DNA of 12,060 nucleotides from JAUSKF01 sp964355005 (lineage in GTDB: Bacteria; Patescibacteriota; Minisyncoccia; UBA6257; WO2-44-18), in NCBI GenBank assembly GCA_964355005.1, contig CAYHBX010000025.1, positions 1 through 12,060 of the forward strand, given 5' to 3'. A program made the position numbers and the translations under genes. Below the pieces are notes generated by a model. The model saw only the letters and a program-made list of their open reading frames with translations, was not told the origin of the DNA and ran no database searches. Shown piece after piece: positions 1 through 5,443 of this stretch; position 1 is the stretch's first letter; the number at the start of each line of letters is the position of its first letter.

Positions 1-51
1 CCCACGCGATATTTTTTTTTACTCTTATATGAGGGCAACCTCTATTCAAGT

Positions 52-85
52 GTGACTGGAGTTCAGACGTGTGCTCTTCCGATCT
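52..85 (+). other. Illumina TruSeq read-2 adapter left in the assembly
   Basis: These 34 bases match the TruSeq read-2 adapter exactly, from GTGACTGGAGTTC to CTTCCGATCT, recognised from memory. The orientation is adapter followed by insert, so genuine genome probably starts at about 86. Positions 1-51 lie on the far side of the adapter, are not the P7 oligonucleotide, and contain a T-run; they are probably chimeric or low-quality sequence and should not be annotated biologically. Confidence 0.96.
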
Positions 86-127
86 GAAGCAAATCCACCT
101 GGAATAGAAACCAAAAATTGGCGGAGA

Positions 128-532
128 TTAGAAGGCTAGATAGTTTTGGAATCCGTATACACCGGGGCCGACAGTGGCGAGAACCAAGAGGGCAGTCAAA
201 AGCAACAAGTCTAGCTCATAGCCGTTGACCAATTTCATGCCTTGTTTCTTTTTCCAGAGCGCGGCAACTAGCATGTTGACGGCCAGTAGAATTCCGGCAA
301 TCTGAATGTAAGCTCCGGTTAAGACCGCCAAGCCGCCGAAAACTTCCACAAAAGCGACGATCGTTCCCCAAAAAGCTCCGGGCTTGAATCCCATGCCGGT
401 GAAATTCTGGGCGTTCTGCTTGAGGTTTTTAATTTTTGGTAATCCGTGCGCCAAAAATATCGCGGCGATGATGAGGCGGAGTGACAATAGGGTCCAGTCA
501 GAGAGAATCGGAATCAAAGTTAATATATTCAT
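128..532 (-). CDS. DoxX family membrane protein
   Basis: A 134-residue hydrophobic protein with four predicted membrane helices, at about residues 13-33, 54-73, 75-93 and 107-124. The pattern SLRLIIAAIFLAHGLPKI at the first helix and the Gly-rich FVEVFGGLAVLTG at the second are typical of the DoxX/DoxD-like family. Members are small inner-membrane proteins; some act with oxidoreductases in redox or thiol-stress handling, but no specific reaction can be assigned here. The length is normal for the family. The start at 532 is the only ATG giving a complete first helix. No well-spaced SD site is visible: a GAGGG directly touches the ATG. The gene is divergent from tRNA-Glu, and its start lies in the arm of a long inverted repeat. 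It ends about 40 nt from the adapter, so no downstream partner can be seen. Confidence 0.85.
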   Translation of the reverse strand: MNILTLIPILSDWTLLSLRLIIAAIFLAHGLPKIKNLKQNAQNFTGMGFKPGAFWGTIVAFVEVFGGLAVLTGAYIQIAGILLAVNMLVAALWKKKQGMKLVNGYELDLLLLTALLVLATVGPGVYGFQNYLAF

Positions 533-663
533 CCCTCACACAACAAGGATTGCGAAGCGTTTTCACATCCTTGGTTTAACTTAGACGACGATTTTATTTG
601 AATAATCATAGTTGCTTAGATAAATTACGGCTTCGAGTTAATGATCCTTGTTGTGTGCAGGGA
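531..663. repeat. Long inverted repeat over the doxX start
   Basis: Arm 531-550 (ATCCCTCACACAACAAGGAT) is the reverse complement of 643-663 except for one extra base in the right arm. A second, inner pairing (GCGAAGC at 552-558 with GCTTCGA near 631-637) extends the stem imperfectly. The 92-nt centre is AT-rich and has no gene. Read on the minus strand, the second arm contains the doxX ATG and the only purine-rich stretch before it, so the stem could hide the start. It could also be a bidirectional terminator or a mobile palindrome. The 9-mer TCCCTCACA recurs in the palindrome after tsaD. Confidence 0.7.
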
Positions 664-674
664 TTCATCTTTCT

Positions 675-716
675 ATTATAGCACTTTATTTTCGCGTTAT
701 ATTATAGTATTATAAG
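675..716 (+). promoter_or_regulatory. Probable promoter region of tRNA-Glu
   Basis: A very AT-rich stretch with overlapping -10-like hexamers (TATATT at 698-703, TATTAT at 708-713, TATAAG at 711-716) about 22-40 nt before the tRNA. A TTTATT at 685-690 lies 17 nt before TATTAT as a weak -35 candidate. The exact hexamers cannot be decided from sequence alone. Confidence 0.4.
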
Positions 717-737
717 GCGAAACTAAGTTGAGTTTAT

Positions 738-809
738 GGCCTCATCGTCTAATGGCTAGGACAGCCCCCTTTCACGGGGCAAATAGGGGTTCGATTCCCC
801 TTGGGGCTA
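738..809 (+). tRNA. tRNA-Glu (anticodon UUC)
   Basis: A 72-nt cloverleaf. The acceptor arms are 738-744 and 802-808, with a G1-U72 wobble and one internal U-G. The D arm carries GTCTAATGGCTAGGAC. The anticodon stem GCCCC/GGGGC (764-768, 776-780) encloses the loop CTTTCAC with TTC at 771-773. The T arm is AGGGG-TTCGATT-CCCCT (785-801). A73 is the discriminator, and CCA is not encoded. The closest pattern is bacterial tRNA-Glu, which reads GAA and GAG. No terminator follows; the next start codon is 9 nt downstream, so the tRNA must be processed out of a longer transcript if both are on the same RNA. Confidence 0.96.
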
Positions 810-818
810 CAAATTAAA

Positions 819-1112
819 ATGGAAAAAGAACCGAATATTCCCTCCCAACCGGAAAACCCGGAAGAGGATATAAAAGTTATAGACGGCAAAAAGTGTCGCC
901 GAGTTAATAGCGGATATACTATTCGGCAATATTATTCTCACTCGACCCCGGAGAAAGGACCGGGACCCGGATGGGACTTCAGGAAGAGCTTATTGGATGA
1001 TAACTACGCCATGGAACAATTTGGAAGAACTTTCACCGAGAAAGAAGTGTATGGCCCCGACCAGCTTCCGGACGATCCGTTTTATAATTGGGAGCCGATT
1101 GAAGAGAAATAG
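819..1112 (+). CDS. Small acidic protein of unknown function
   Basis: A 97-residue protein that I do not recognise. The ATG at 819 is preferred because the in-frame TTG at 801 lies inside the tRNA. The first 18 residues are Pro/Glu-rich and probably disordered. A core follows with one Cys (VIDGKKCRRVNSGYTIRQYY), a Gly-Pro-rich turn (KGPGPGWDF), and an aromatic, acidic end (DDPFYNWEPIEEK). There is no signal peptide or membrane helix. No SD site precedes it. It ends 6 nt before tsaD, so the two genes are likely co-transcribed and perhaps co-translated. The location between a tRNA and a tRNA-modifying enzyme hints at a translation-related role, but nothing in the protein itself shows this. It could be a lineage-restricted protein. 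Confidence 0.7.
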   Translation: MEKEPNIPSQPENPEEDIKVIDGKKCRRVNSGYTIRQYYSHSTPEKGPGPGWDFRKSLLDDNYAMEQFGRTFTEKEVYGPDQLPDDPFYNWEPIEEK

Positions 1113-1118
1113 CGCCTG

Positions 1119-2321
1119 ATGAAAATTTTAGCGATCGAAACATCCTGCGACGAAACGGCAATCGCTTTAGTTGAGGCGAAGGGCGGAATAAAAAAACCGC
1201 AGTTTAAAGTTTTGGAAAATATCGTTTCTTCACAAATAGCGATTCATCGCCCGTTCGGGGGAGTGGTGCCGAATTTGGCAAAGCGTGAACATATTAAAAA
1301 TCTCCCGAAGTTGTATAAGTCGTTAGTCATTAGCTCCGACGCTATCGGTCGGAGAGCCGACCCCGGGCGTCGGCTTCGTAAGTCGTTGAAGTTTGACTTG
1401 ATCGCCGTTACGGTCGGTCCGGGGTTGGAGCCGGCGCTTTGGGCCGGGATTGAATTCGCGAAAAAACTTTCTAAAGAAACAAAAAAACCTTTGGTCGGAG
1501 CGAATCACATGGAAGGACACCTCTACTCCAATTGGATTAATCCACTTGGAGTAAAATCTAAATCCCAAACCCTAAACTCTAAACAAAAAGGTGGGGAAAT
1601 AAAATTTCCGGCGGTAGCGTTGGTCGTCAGCGGCGGGCACACGATGGTCATCAAAATGGATTCGCTGACGAAGTGGAAAAAACTTGGTGAGACTCGCGAT
1701 GATGCCGCAGGCGAAGCTTTTGATAAAGTTGCGCGTCTTCTTGGGTTGCAATATCCTGGCGGACCGGAAATTGAAAAATTAGCAAAAAAAGGAAATTCAA
1801 AAGCAATAGATTTTCCCCGCCCGATGTTGAAGGAAAACCCAACGAAACCACGAAAAATAACTTCGTTATCTCGTGGCTATGGGGCACGCTACGAATTCAG
1901 CTTTTCCGGATTGAAAACTTCCGTTCTTTACTACGTGAGAGATAATGCAAAAAATGAATCCGGGAATGCGAATCATGCGAACGGTTCGCAACATTCGCAT
2001 AATCTTTCTGGTTCGCGTTATGACGTTGCTGATGTATGCGCTTCTTTTCAACAAGCAGTGATTGACGTGTTGGTCGGTAAAACTATGCGAGCCGCGGAAG
2101 AATTTGGAGCGAAGTCGGTTTTACTTTCTGGCGGAGTGGCTGCGAATAAAACTTTGCGTTCTGCTCTCGAACTGCGGACTAAGGACCATGGACTGACTTT
2201 CCACGTTCCCGATTTTCAATACAATACCGACAATGCGGTAATGATCGCCGCCGCCGCGTATGTTGCGAAGTTGCGCAAGAAAAAATATCCAATGCGAGCC
2301 AATTCCAATTTGAGTCTGTAG
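1119..2321 (+). CDS. tsaD: tRNA N6-threonylcarbamoyladenosine transferase TsaD
   Basis: TsaD (Gcp/Kae1/YgjD, ASKHA fold) transfers the threonylcarbamoyl group from TC-AMP to A37 of ANN-decoding tRNAs, working with TsaB and TsaE in the cytoplasm. Visible signatures are the N-terminal ILAIETSCDETAIALV, PFGGVVPNLAKREH (45-58), the metal-binding pair H130 and H134 in NHMEGH, VSGGHT (170-175), DDAAGEAFDKVARLLGL (194-210), FSFSGLKTSV (260-269), LLSGGVAANKTLR (335-347) and the third metal ligand D371 in NTDNAVMIA. All active-site elements appear intact. At 400 aa it is about 60 longer than the usual ~340. The extra residues sit at about 70-88, 139-160, 238-256 and 276-300, exactly where the DNA is palindromic or simple-repetitive. 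It follows the small protein by 6 nt and has no clear SD site. Confidence 0.96.
   Translation: MKILAIETSCDETAIALVEAKGGIKKPQFKVLENIVSSQIAIHRPFGGVVPNLAKREHIKNLPKLYKSLVISSDAIGRRADPGRRLRKSLKFDLIAVTVGPGLEPALWAGIEFAKKLSKETKKPLVGANHMEGHLYSNWINPLGVKSKSQTLNSKQKGGEIKFPAVALVVSGGHTMVIKMDSLTKWKKLGETRDDAAGEAFDKVARLLGLQYPGGPEIEKLAKKGNSKAIDFPRPMLKENPTKPRKITSLSRGYGARYEFSFSGLKTSVLYYVRDNAKNESGNANHANGSQHSHNLSGSRYDVADVCASFQQAVIDVLVGKTMRAAEEFGAKSVLLSGGVAANKTLRSALELRTKDHGLTFHVPDFQYNTDNAVMIAAAAYVAKLRKKKYPMRANSNLSL
1334..1375. repeat. Two adjacent hairpins inside tsaD
   Basis: CTCCGAC (1334-1340) pairs with GTCGGAG (1348-1354) over a 7-nt loop. Directly after it, GCCGAC (1356-1361) pairs with GTCGGC (1369-1374) around CCCGGGC. 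They encode TsaD residues 72-86 (SSDAIGRRADPGRRL), which I judge extra relative to typical TsaD. The pair is flanked by TAAGTCGTT copies at 1316 and 1379. Confidence 0.75.
1524..1553. repeat. 30-bp near-perfect palindrome inside tsaD
   Basis: TACTCCAATTGGAT (1524-1537) and ATCCACTTGGAGTA (1540-1553) pair at 13 of 14 positions around a 2-nt centre. It begins on a codon boundary and encodes residues 136-145, YSNWINPLGV. The left arm encodes the sequence right after the metal ligand H134; the right arm is its inverted copy. It is followed at 1554-1583 by a CTAAA-type simple repeat (AATCTAAATCCCAAACCC...). Confidence 0.85.
1848..1876. repeat. Hairpin inside tsaD
   Basis: CCACGA (1848-1853) pairs with TCGTGG (1871-1876), and ATAAC (1857-1861) with GTTAT (1865-1869), leaving a 3-nt loop and a small internal bulge. 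It starts on a codon boundary and encodes residues 244-253 (PRKITSLSRG), between FPRPML and FSFSGLKT, where typical TsaD proteins have only a few residues. Confidence 0.75.
1966..2000. repeat. 35-bp palindrome of the ATGCGAAC type inside tsaD
   Basis: ATGCGAATCATGCGAAC (1966-1982) and GTTCGCAACATTCGCAT (1984-2000) pair at 15 of 17 positions around a single central base. It encodes the low-complexity residues NANHANGSQHSH (283-294), between the conserved SGLKTSVLYYVRDN and ADVCASFQQAV segments. The same 8-mers recur at 2455-2473 and in valS. Confidence 0.85.
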
Positions 2322-2330
2322 GGGGCTTGT

Positions 2331-2356
2331 CCCTCACATAAGTACTTATGTGAGGG
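2331..2356. repeat. 26-bp perfect palindrome after tsaD
   Basis: CCCTCACATAAGT is followed at once by its exact reverse complement ACTTATGTGAGGG, starting 9 nt after the tsaD stop. There is no T-run, so it is not a classic terminator; it may stabilise the 3' end or be a REP-like repeat. Its outer bases match the doxX inverted repeat (TCCCTCACA). Confidence 0.85.
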
Positions 2357-2432
2357 GTGGGGATAACTTACGCTTGCGCGCGCTTCGTGATTCTATAGAA
2401 TAGTTATTAGCTCTCCAAAAAGTTAATACAAA

Positions 2433-2473
2433 CCGGCGTGAATCGCCGGGCAACATGCGAACGCTGTTCGCAT
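2433..2473. repeat. Two hairpins in the tsaD-valS gap
   Basis: CCGGCG-TGAAT-CGCCGG (2433-2449) is followed after 5 nt by ATGCGAAC-GCT-GTTCGCAT (2455-2473). Both stems are perfect. The second is the minimal form of the palindrome found in frame in tsaD and valS. The rest of the 2322-2561 gap holds no gene that I can see. Confidence 0.8.
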
Positions 2474-2500
2474 CACAGTTCTTTCATTTCCCTCTCAAAT

Positions 2501-2536
2501 AACCCCGACCTCGTGTCGGGGTTGATTTTTTATTTT
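2501..2536 (+). terminator. Rho-independent terminator before valS
   Basis: AACCCCGAC (2501-2509) pairs perfectly with GTCGGGGTT (2515-2523) over CTCGT, followed by GATTTTTTATTTT. It ends the tRNA-Glu/tsaD transcript and lies 25 nt before valS. No T-box core motif accompanies it, so attenuation of valS is not supported. Confidence 0.88.
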
Positions 2537-2548
2537 CGGAAAATCCAT

Positions 2549-2557
2549 TACTATAAG
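2549..2557 (+). promoter_or_regulatory. Possible -10 box of valS
   Basis: TACTATAAG lies 4-7 nt before the valS ATG at 2562, just after the terminator, where a new promoter is expected. If it is used, transcription would start at or next to the ATG, giving a leaderless mRNA, consistent with the lack of an SD site. No good -35 is visible at 17 nt. Confidence 0.4.
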
Positions 2558-2561
2558 TCTT

Positions 2562-4760
2562 ATGACTGAAGAGTTGCCAAAAGCCTATGACCCGGAAGCA
2601 ACCGAAGACCGGATCTATAAATTTTGGGAAGAAGGAAAACATTTTCAACCCGTCGTTGGTCGTAAGTCGTTAGTCGGCAAAGCGAAGCGCTATGCTATCC
2701 ATCTGCCTCCGCCGAACGTGACGGGCTCTTTACACATGGGCCACGCGCTGAACGCGACCATCACGGATATTTTAGTCCGCTATCATCGGATGCGTGGTGA
2801 TGAAACCGTTTGGTTTCCCGGCACTGACCACGCCGGCATTGCTACTCAAAGCGTGGTGGAAAAAAATTTAAAAAAAGAAGGCATCAGCCGCTGGGAGCTA
2901 GGCCGGGAAAAATTTATTGAAAAAGTTTGGGAGTGGCGGAAGCAGTATGGCGACATCATCATCAATCAGTTAAAAAAACTTGGCGCTTCCGCGGATTGGT
3001 CGCGGGTCCGCTTTACGATGGATCCGGAGTATGCCGATTGGGTGAAAAAAGTTTTCATTCATTATTTTGAAAAGGGGTGGATCTATCGCGGCAAGCGAGT
3101 GGTCAGCTGGTGCACAGCTTGTCAGACTTCTTTGTCGGATTTGGAAATTGAATACAAAGAAGAAAAAACAAAACTTTGGCATATTAAGTACCCGATTATT
3201 GATAATGCGAACAATGCTAAGGAATATGCGAATGTTGCGGACGGTTCGCATTACATCGTGGTAGCTACGACTCGGCCGGAGACGATGCTTGGCGATTCAG
3301 CGGTCGCTGTAAATCCGAAAGATAAGCGCTATGAAAATCTTGTCGGCAAAAAAGTTTTGCTGCCCATCGTTGGCCGCGAGATCCCGATTGTTGCCGATGA
3401 AAAAATTGATATGACCTTCGGCACGGGCGCGGTGAAAGTTACTCCGGCGCATGATATGTTGGATTCCGAAATTGGTAACCGGCACAAACTTTCATTCATC
3501 CAAATTATTAATGAAAGAGGAAAGATGACCGTTGAAGCCGGGAAAGAATTTGAAGGTTTGAAAATTTTAGAAGCGCGTGAAAAAGTTGTCGCTGAATTGG
3601 ACAAGCTGGGCCTGATAGAAGAGATAGATGACTACACCCACAACCTGGCGATCTGCTACCGAAGCGCGACCCCCATTGAACCGCTTTTGAGCGATCAGTG
3701 GTTTTTGAAAATGGAAAAACTCGGCAAGGAAGCGCTGAAAGCCGTGACTTCTAAAAAAACCCGCATCTTGCCGGAAAATTTTGAAAAGCCGTATGTCGCC
3801 TGGCTAGAGAATGTTCGTGACTGGTGTATCTCCCGTCAGATCTGGTGGGGGCACCAACTTCCTGTTTTTTTCTGCAGAAAAAAACAGGAAGAGTTAAAAG
3901 TTGAAAGTGAAAAGTTTAAAGTTGGGGAAGGGGATTTTGTAGTTGCGGCAGAAAAACCGAAAACTTGCCCGATCTGCAAAAGTTGCGAGATGGAGCAGTC
4001 CCAGGACGTCCTAGATACCTGGTTCTCTTCCGCGCTCTGGCCGTTTGCCGGGCTTTCCGAAGAAGACCGGAAGAAATTCTATCCTTCCAATGTTTTAATC
4101 ACCGCCCGAGACATTATTAATCTTTGGGTGGGCCGGATGATTTTTTCCGGAATTGAATTTATGGGCGAGACTCCGTTCCCGGATGTTTTGATTCACGGCA
4201 CTATTCTGACGAAAGATGGGAAGAGGATGTCTAAAAGTTTAGGAACGGGTATAGACCCCATCGGTTTAATAGAGAAATATGGAGCGGACGCCACCCGCTT
4301 CGGCATAATTTGGCAGGCGATGGGTAATCAGGACATCCATTGGGACGAGGCCGCGGTTCAAGCCGGTAAAAAATTCGCCAACAAGCTTTGGAACATAGCC
4401 AGATTCGTCCAAGGACGAATAGGAGTGTCAGGTATCAAGCATCAAGTATCAAGTAAAGAGTTAAAAGATCGGGAAATCATCGAAAAGTTAGAGGGATTAA
4501 AGAAAGAAGTTGAAAAGGGGATAGAGAGTTATGACTTCGGGCCGACTTTGCGTAAAATCTACGATTTTGTCTGGCATGAGCTGGCGGACAAGTATATAGA
4601 AGAGACTAAATCCAGAGAAGATGAAAATGTTAAAATGACTTTAGGATATCTTTTGGCGGAATCGCTGAAATTGCTCCATCCTTTTATGCCGTTCATCACC
4701 GAGGAGCTTCATCAGCGCCTAAGCGGAGATTCCCAAGCCCTCATCGCTTCAGAATGGTAA
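2562..4760 (+). CDS. valS: Valyl-tRNA synthetase
   Basis: Class I synthetase charging tRNA-Val. The HIGH motif is HMGH (58-61) in PPPNVTGSLHMGHAL. The CP1 editing domain contains ATTRPETMLGD (235-245) and GTGAVKVTPAHD (287-298). The WCISRQIWWGHQLPV block spans 421-435, DVLDTWFSSALWPF 482-495, and KMSKS appears as RMSKS (555-559). The protein is 732 aa against a usual 850-950: it stops 22 residues after HPFMPFITEELHQ, so the end of the anticodon-binding domain and the C-terminal coiled-coil arm are missing. The zinc ribbon has only C438 in its first knuckle, then C469, C472 and C475; the expected second Cys is replaced by residues encoded by a palindrome. Extra segments lie at about 31-42, 213-229, 439-458 and 621-634. 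The stop overlaps the prsW start. Confidence 0.97.
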   Translation: MTEELPKAYDPEATEDRIYKFWEEGKHFQPVVGRKSLVGKAKRYAIHLPPPNVTGSLHMGHALNATITDILVRYHRMRGDETVWFPGTDHAGIATQSVVEKNLKKEGISRWELGREKFIEKVWEWRKQYGDIIINQLKKLGASADWSRVRFTMDPEYADWVKKVFIHYFEKGWIYRGKRVVSWCTACQTSLSDLEIEYKEEKTKLWHIKYPIIDNANNAKEYANVADGSHYIVVATTRPETMLGDSAVAVNPKDKRYENLVGKKVLLPIVGREIPIVADEKIDMTFGTGAVKVTPAHDMLDSEIGNRHKLSFIQIINERGKMTVEAGKEFEGLKILEAREKVVAELDKLGLIEEIDDYTHNLAICYRSATPIEPLLSDQWFLKMEKLGKEALKAVTSKKTRILPENFEKPYVAWLENVRDWCISRQIWWGHQLPVFFCRKKQEELKVESEKFKVGEGDFVVAAEKPKTCPICKSCEMEQSQDVLDTWFSSALWPFAGLSEEDRKKFYPSNVLITARDIINLWVGRMIFSGIEFMGETPFPDVLIHGTILTKDGKRMSKSLGTGIDPIGLIEKYGADATRFGIIWQAMGNQDIHWDEAAVQAGKKFANKLWNIARFVQGRIGVSGIKHQVSSKELKDREIIEKLEGLKKEVEKGIESYDFGPTLRKIYDFVWHELADKYIEETKSREDENVKMTLGYLLAESLKLLHPFMPFITEELHQRLSGDSQALIASEW
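2652..2676 (+). repeat. GTCGTT direct repeat inside valS
   Basis: GTCGTTGGTCG (2652-2662) and GTCGTTAGTCG (2666-2676) match at 10 of 11 positions. They encode part of VVGRKSLVGKAKR, a segment just before the HIGH motif block that looks extra relative to other ValRS. The 13-mer TAAGTCGTTAGTC (2663-2675) is identical to 1316-1328 in tsaD, in the same reading frame (KSLV in both). Confidence 0.75.
3203..3253. repeat. ATGCGAAC-type palindrome inside valS
   Basis: TAATGCGAAC (3203-3212) pairs perfectly with GTTCGCATTA (3244-3253). Between them another ATGCGAAT (3226-3233) can pair with the same right arm. It encodes the Asn/Ala-rich DNANNAKEYANVADGSH of the editing domain, roughly seven residues longer than I recall for E. 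coli ValRS. It is the same motif as 1966-2000 and 2455-2473. Confidence 0.8.
3858..3891. repeat. Perfect 34-bp palindrome in the valS zinc-ribbon region
   Basis: CTTCCTGTTTTTTTCTG (3858-3874) is followed immediately by its exact reverse complement (3875-3891), 17 of 17 pairs. It starts on a codon boundary. The left arm plus one base encodes the conserved LPVFFC (433-438); the right arm encodes RKKQEE. An AAGTT-type simple repeat follows at 3892-3925 (GTTAAAAGTTGAAAG...), encoding ELKVESEKFKVG. Confidence 0.95.
4403..4454. repeat. Palindrome plus ATCAAGT repeats inside valS
   Basis: ATTCGTCC-AA-GGACGAAT (4403-4420) is a perfect palindrome over RFVQGRI. It is followed at 4434-4454 by three tandem 7-mers, ATCAAGC, ATCAAGT and ATCAAGT, encoding part of GIKHQVSSKEL. 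This lies after the conserved NKLWNIARF, where an extra loop appears in the protein. Confidence 0.8.
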
Positions 4761-5443
4761 CTACTGTAATTCTGGTTTTATTAGGAACCATTCCCGGATT
4801 GGCCTGGTTAGCTTTTTATTTGCGGGAAGACGCGCGGCATCCCGAACCAAAGAAATTGATCTTTTACACTTTTCTTGCTGGGGCATTGGTGACTGTTTTT
4901 GTTCTGCAGGCGCAGATCATTGTTAATGATTGGGTTATTTCTAAGGGATTTTCCACTTACAGCCCGCTTTCGTTTTTCTTTCTCGGGGCAGTAGAGGAGT
5001 TTTTCAAGTTTCTTGCCGTTTACTTGGTAGTCAGCCGGCGGAAAGATTTCGATGAGCCAATCGACGCGATGGTGTATATGATAGTAGCGGCTCTGGGATT
5101 TGCTACCGTTGAGAATGTCGCCTCTATCTTCCAGGCTGACGGATTGTCTTTGAGCTCCCCGGGACCATTAGAAACGACCGCCCTGCGTTTTGTGGGGGCA
5201 ACTTTACTGCACAGCTTGACCTCCGCGCTCGTTGGATATTATTGGGGTAAGTCCTTGGCCGGCCGAGGAGGAAAGGTGGCGTTGATCGGGCAGGGGCTTT
5301 TGATTGCCACTTTGTTGCACACCCTTTTCAACTACCTTATAATTAAATCGGAACCCGTAGCCTTGCCGCTGATCTTTCTGATGTTCATGGCGCTATTCGT
5401 TCTGAACGACTTTGAGAAACTTAAAAAATCAAACAGCAGTTGA
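4754..5443 (+). CDS. PrsW-family intramembrane protease
   Basis: A 229-residue, very hydrophobic protein with roughly seven to eight membrane helices, related to PrsW, which in Bacillus subtilis cleaves the anti-sigma factor RsiW, and more distantly to CAAX/ABI proteases. The expected signatures are present: the acidic pair E81-E82 in VEEFFKF (EExxK), DEPIDAMVYMIVAALGFATVEN (100-121), H153 in LLHSLTSALVGYYWG and H189/N193 in LLHTLFNY. The length is normal. The ATG at 4754 lies inside the last codons of valS (ATGGTAA, 7-nt overlap), which argues for translational coupling. No obvious anti-sigma or membrane-anchored substrate gene is nearby, so the substrate is unknown. Hsp20 follows within about 23 nt, hinting at a stress role (inference). 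Confidence 0.88.
   Translation: MVTTVILVLLGTIPGLAWLAFYLREDARHPEPKKLIFYTFLAGALVTVFVLQAQIIVNDWVISKGFSTYSPLSFFFLGAVEEFFKFLAVYLVVSRRKDFDEPIDAMVYMIVAALGFATVENVASIFQADGLSLSSPGPLETTALRFVGATLLHSLTSALVGYYWGKSLAGRGGKVALIGQGLLIATLLHTLFNYLIIKSEPVALPLIFLMFMALFVLNDFEKLKKSNSS

Noticed and set aside
801..818. TTG start at 801 for the small protein
   Set aside because: It would begin inside the 3' acceptor arm of tRNA-Glu; the ATG at 819 is free of the tRNA.
1119..2321. tsaD as a pseudogene because of its inserts
   Set aside because: The frame is open throughout, and both His metal ligands, D371 and all nucleotide-binding motifs are intact.
2352..2536. T-box riboswitch before valS
   Set aside because: The gap has hairpins and a terminator before an aminoacyl-tRNA synthetase gene, and AGGGGTGGGG at about 2353-2362 loosely recalls a T-box. 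The conserved T-box core, the stem I motifs and a plausible antiterminator are missing.
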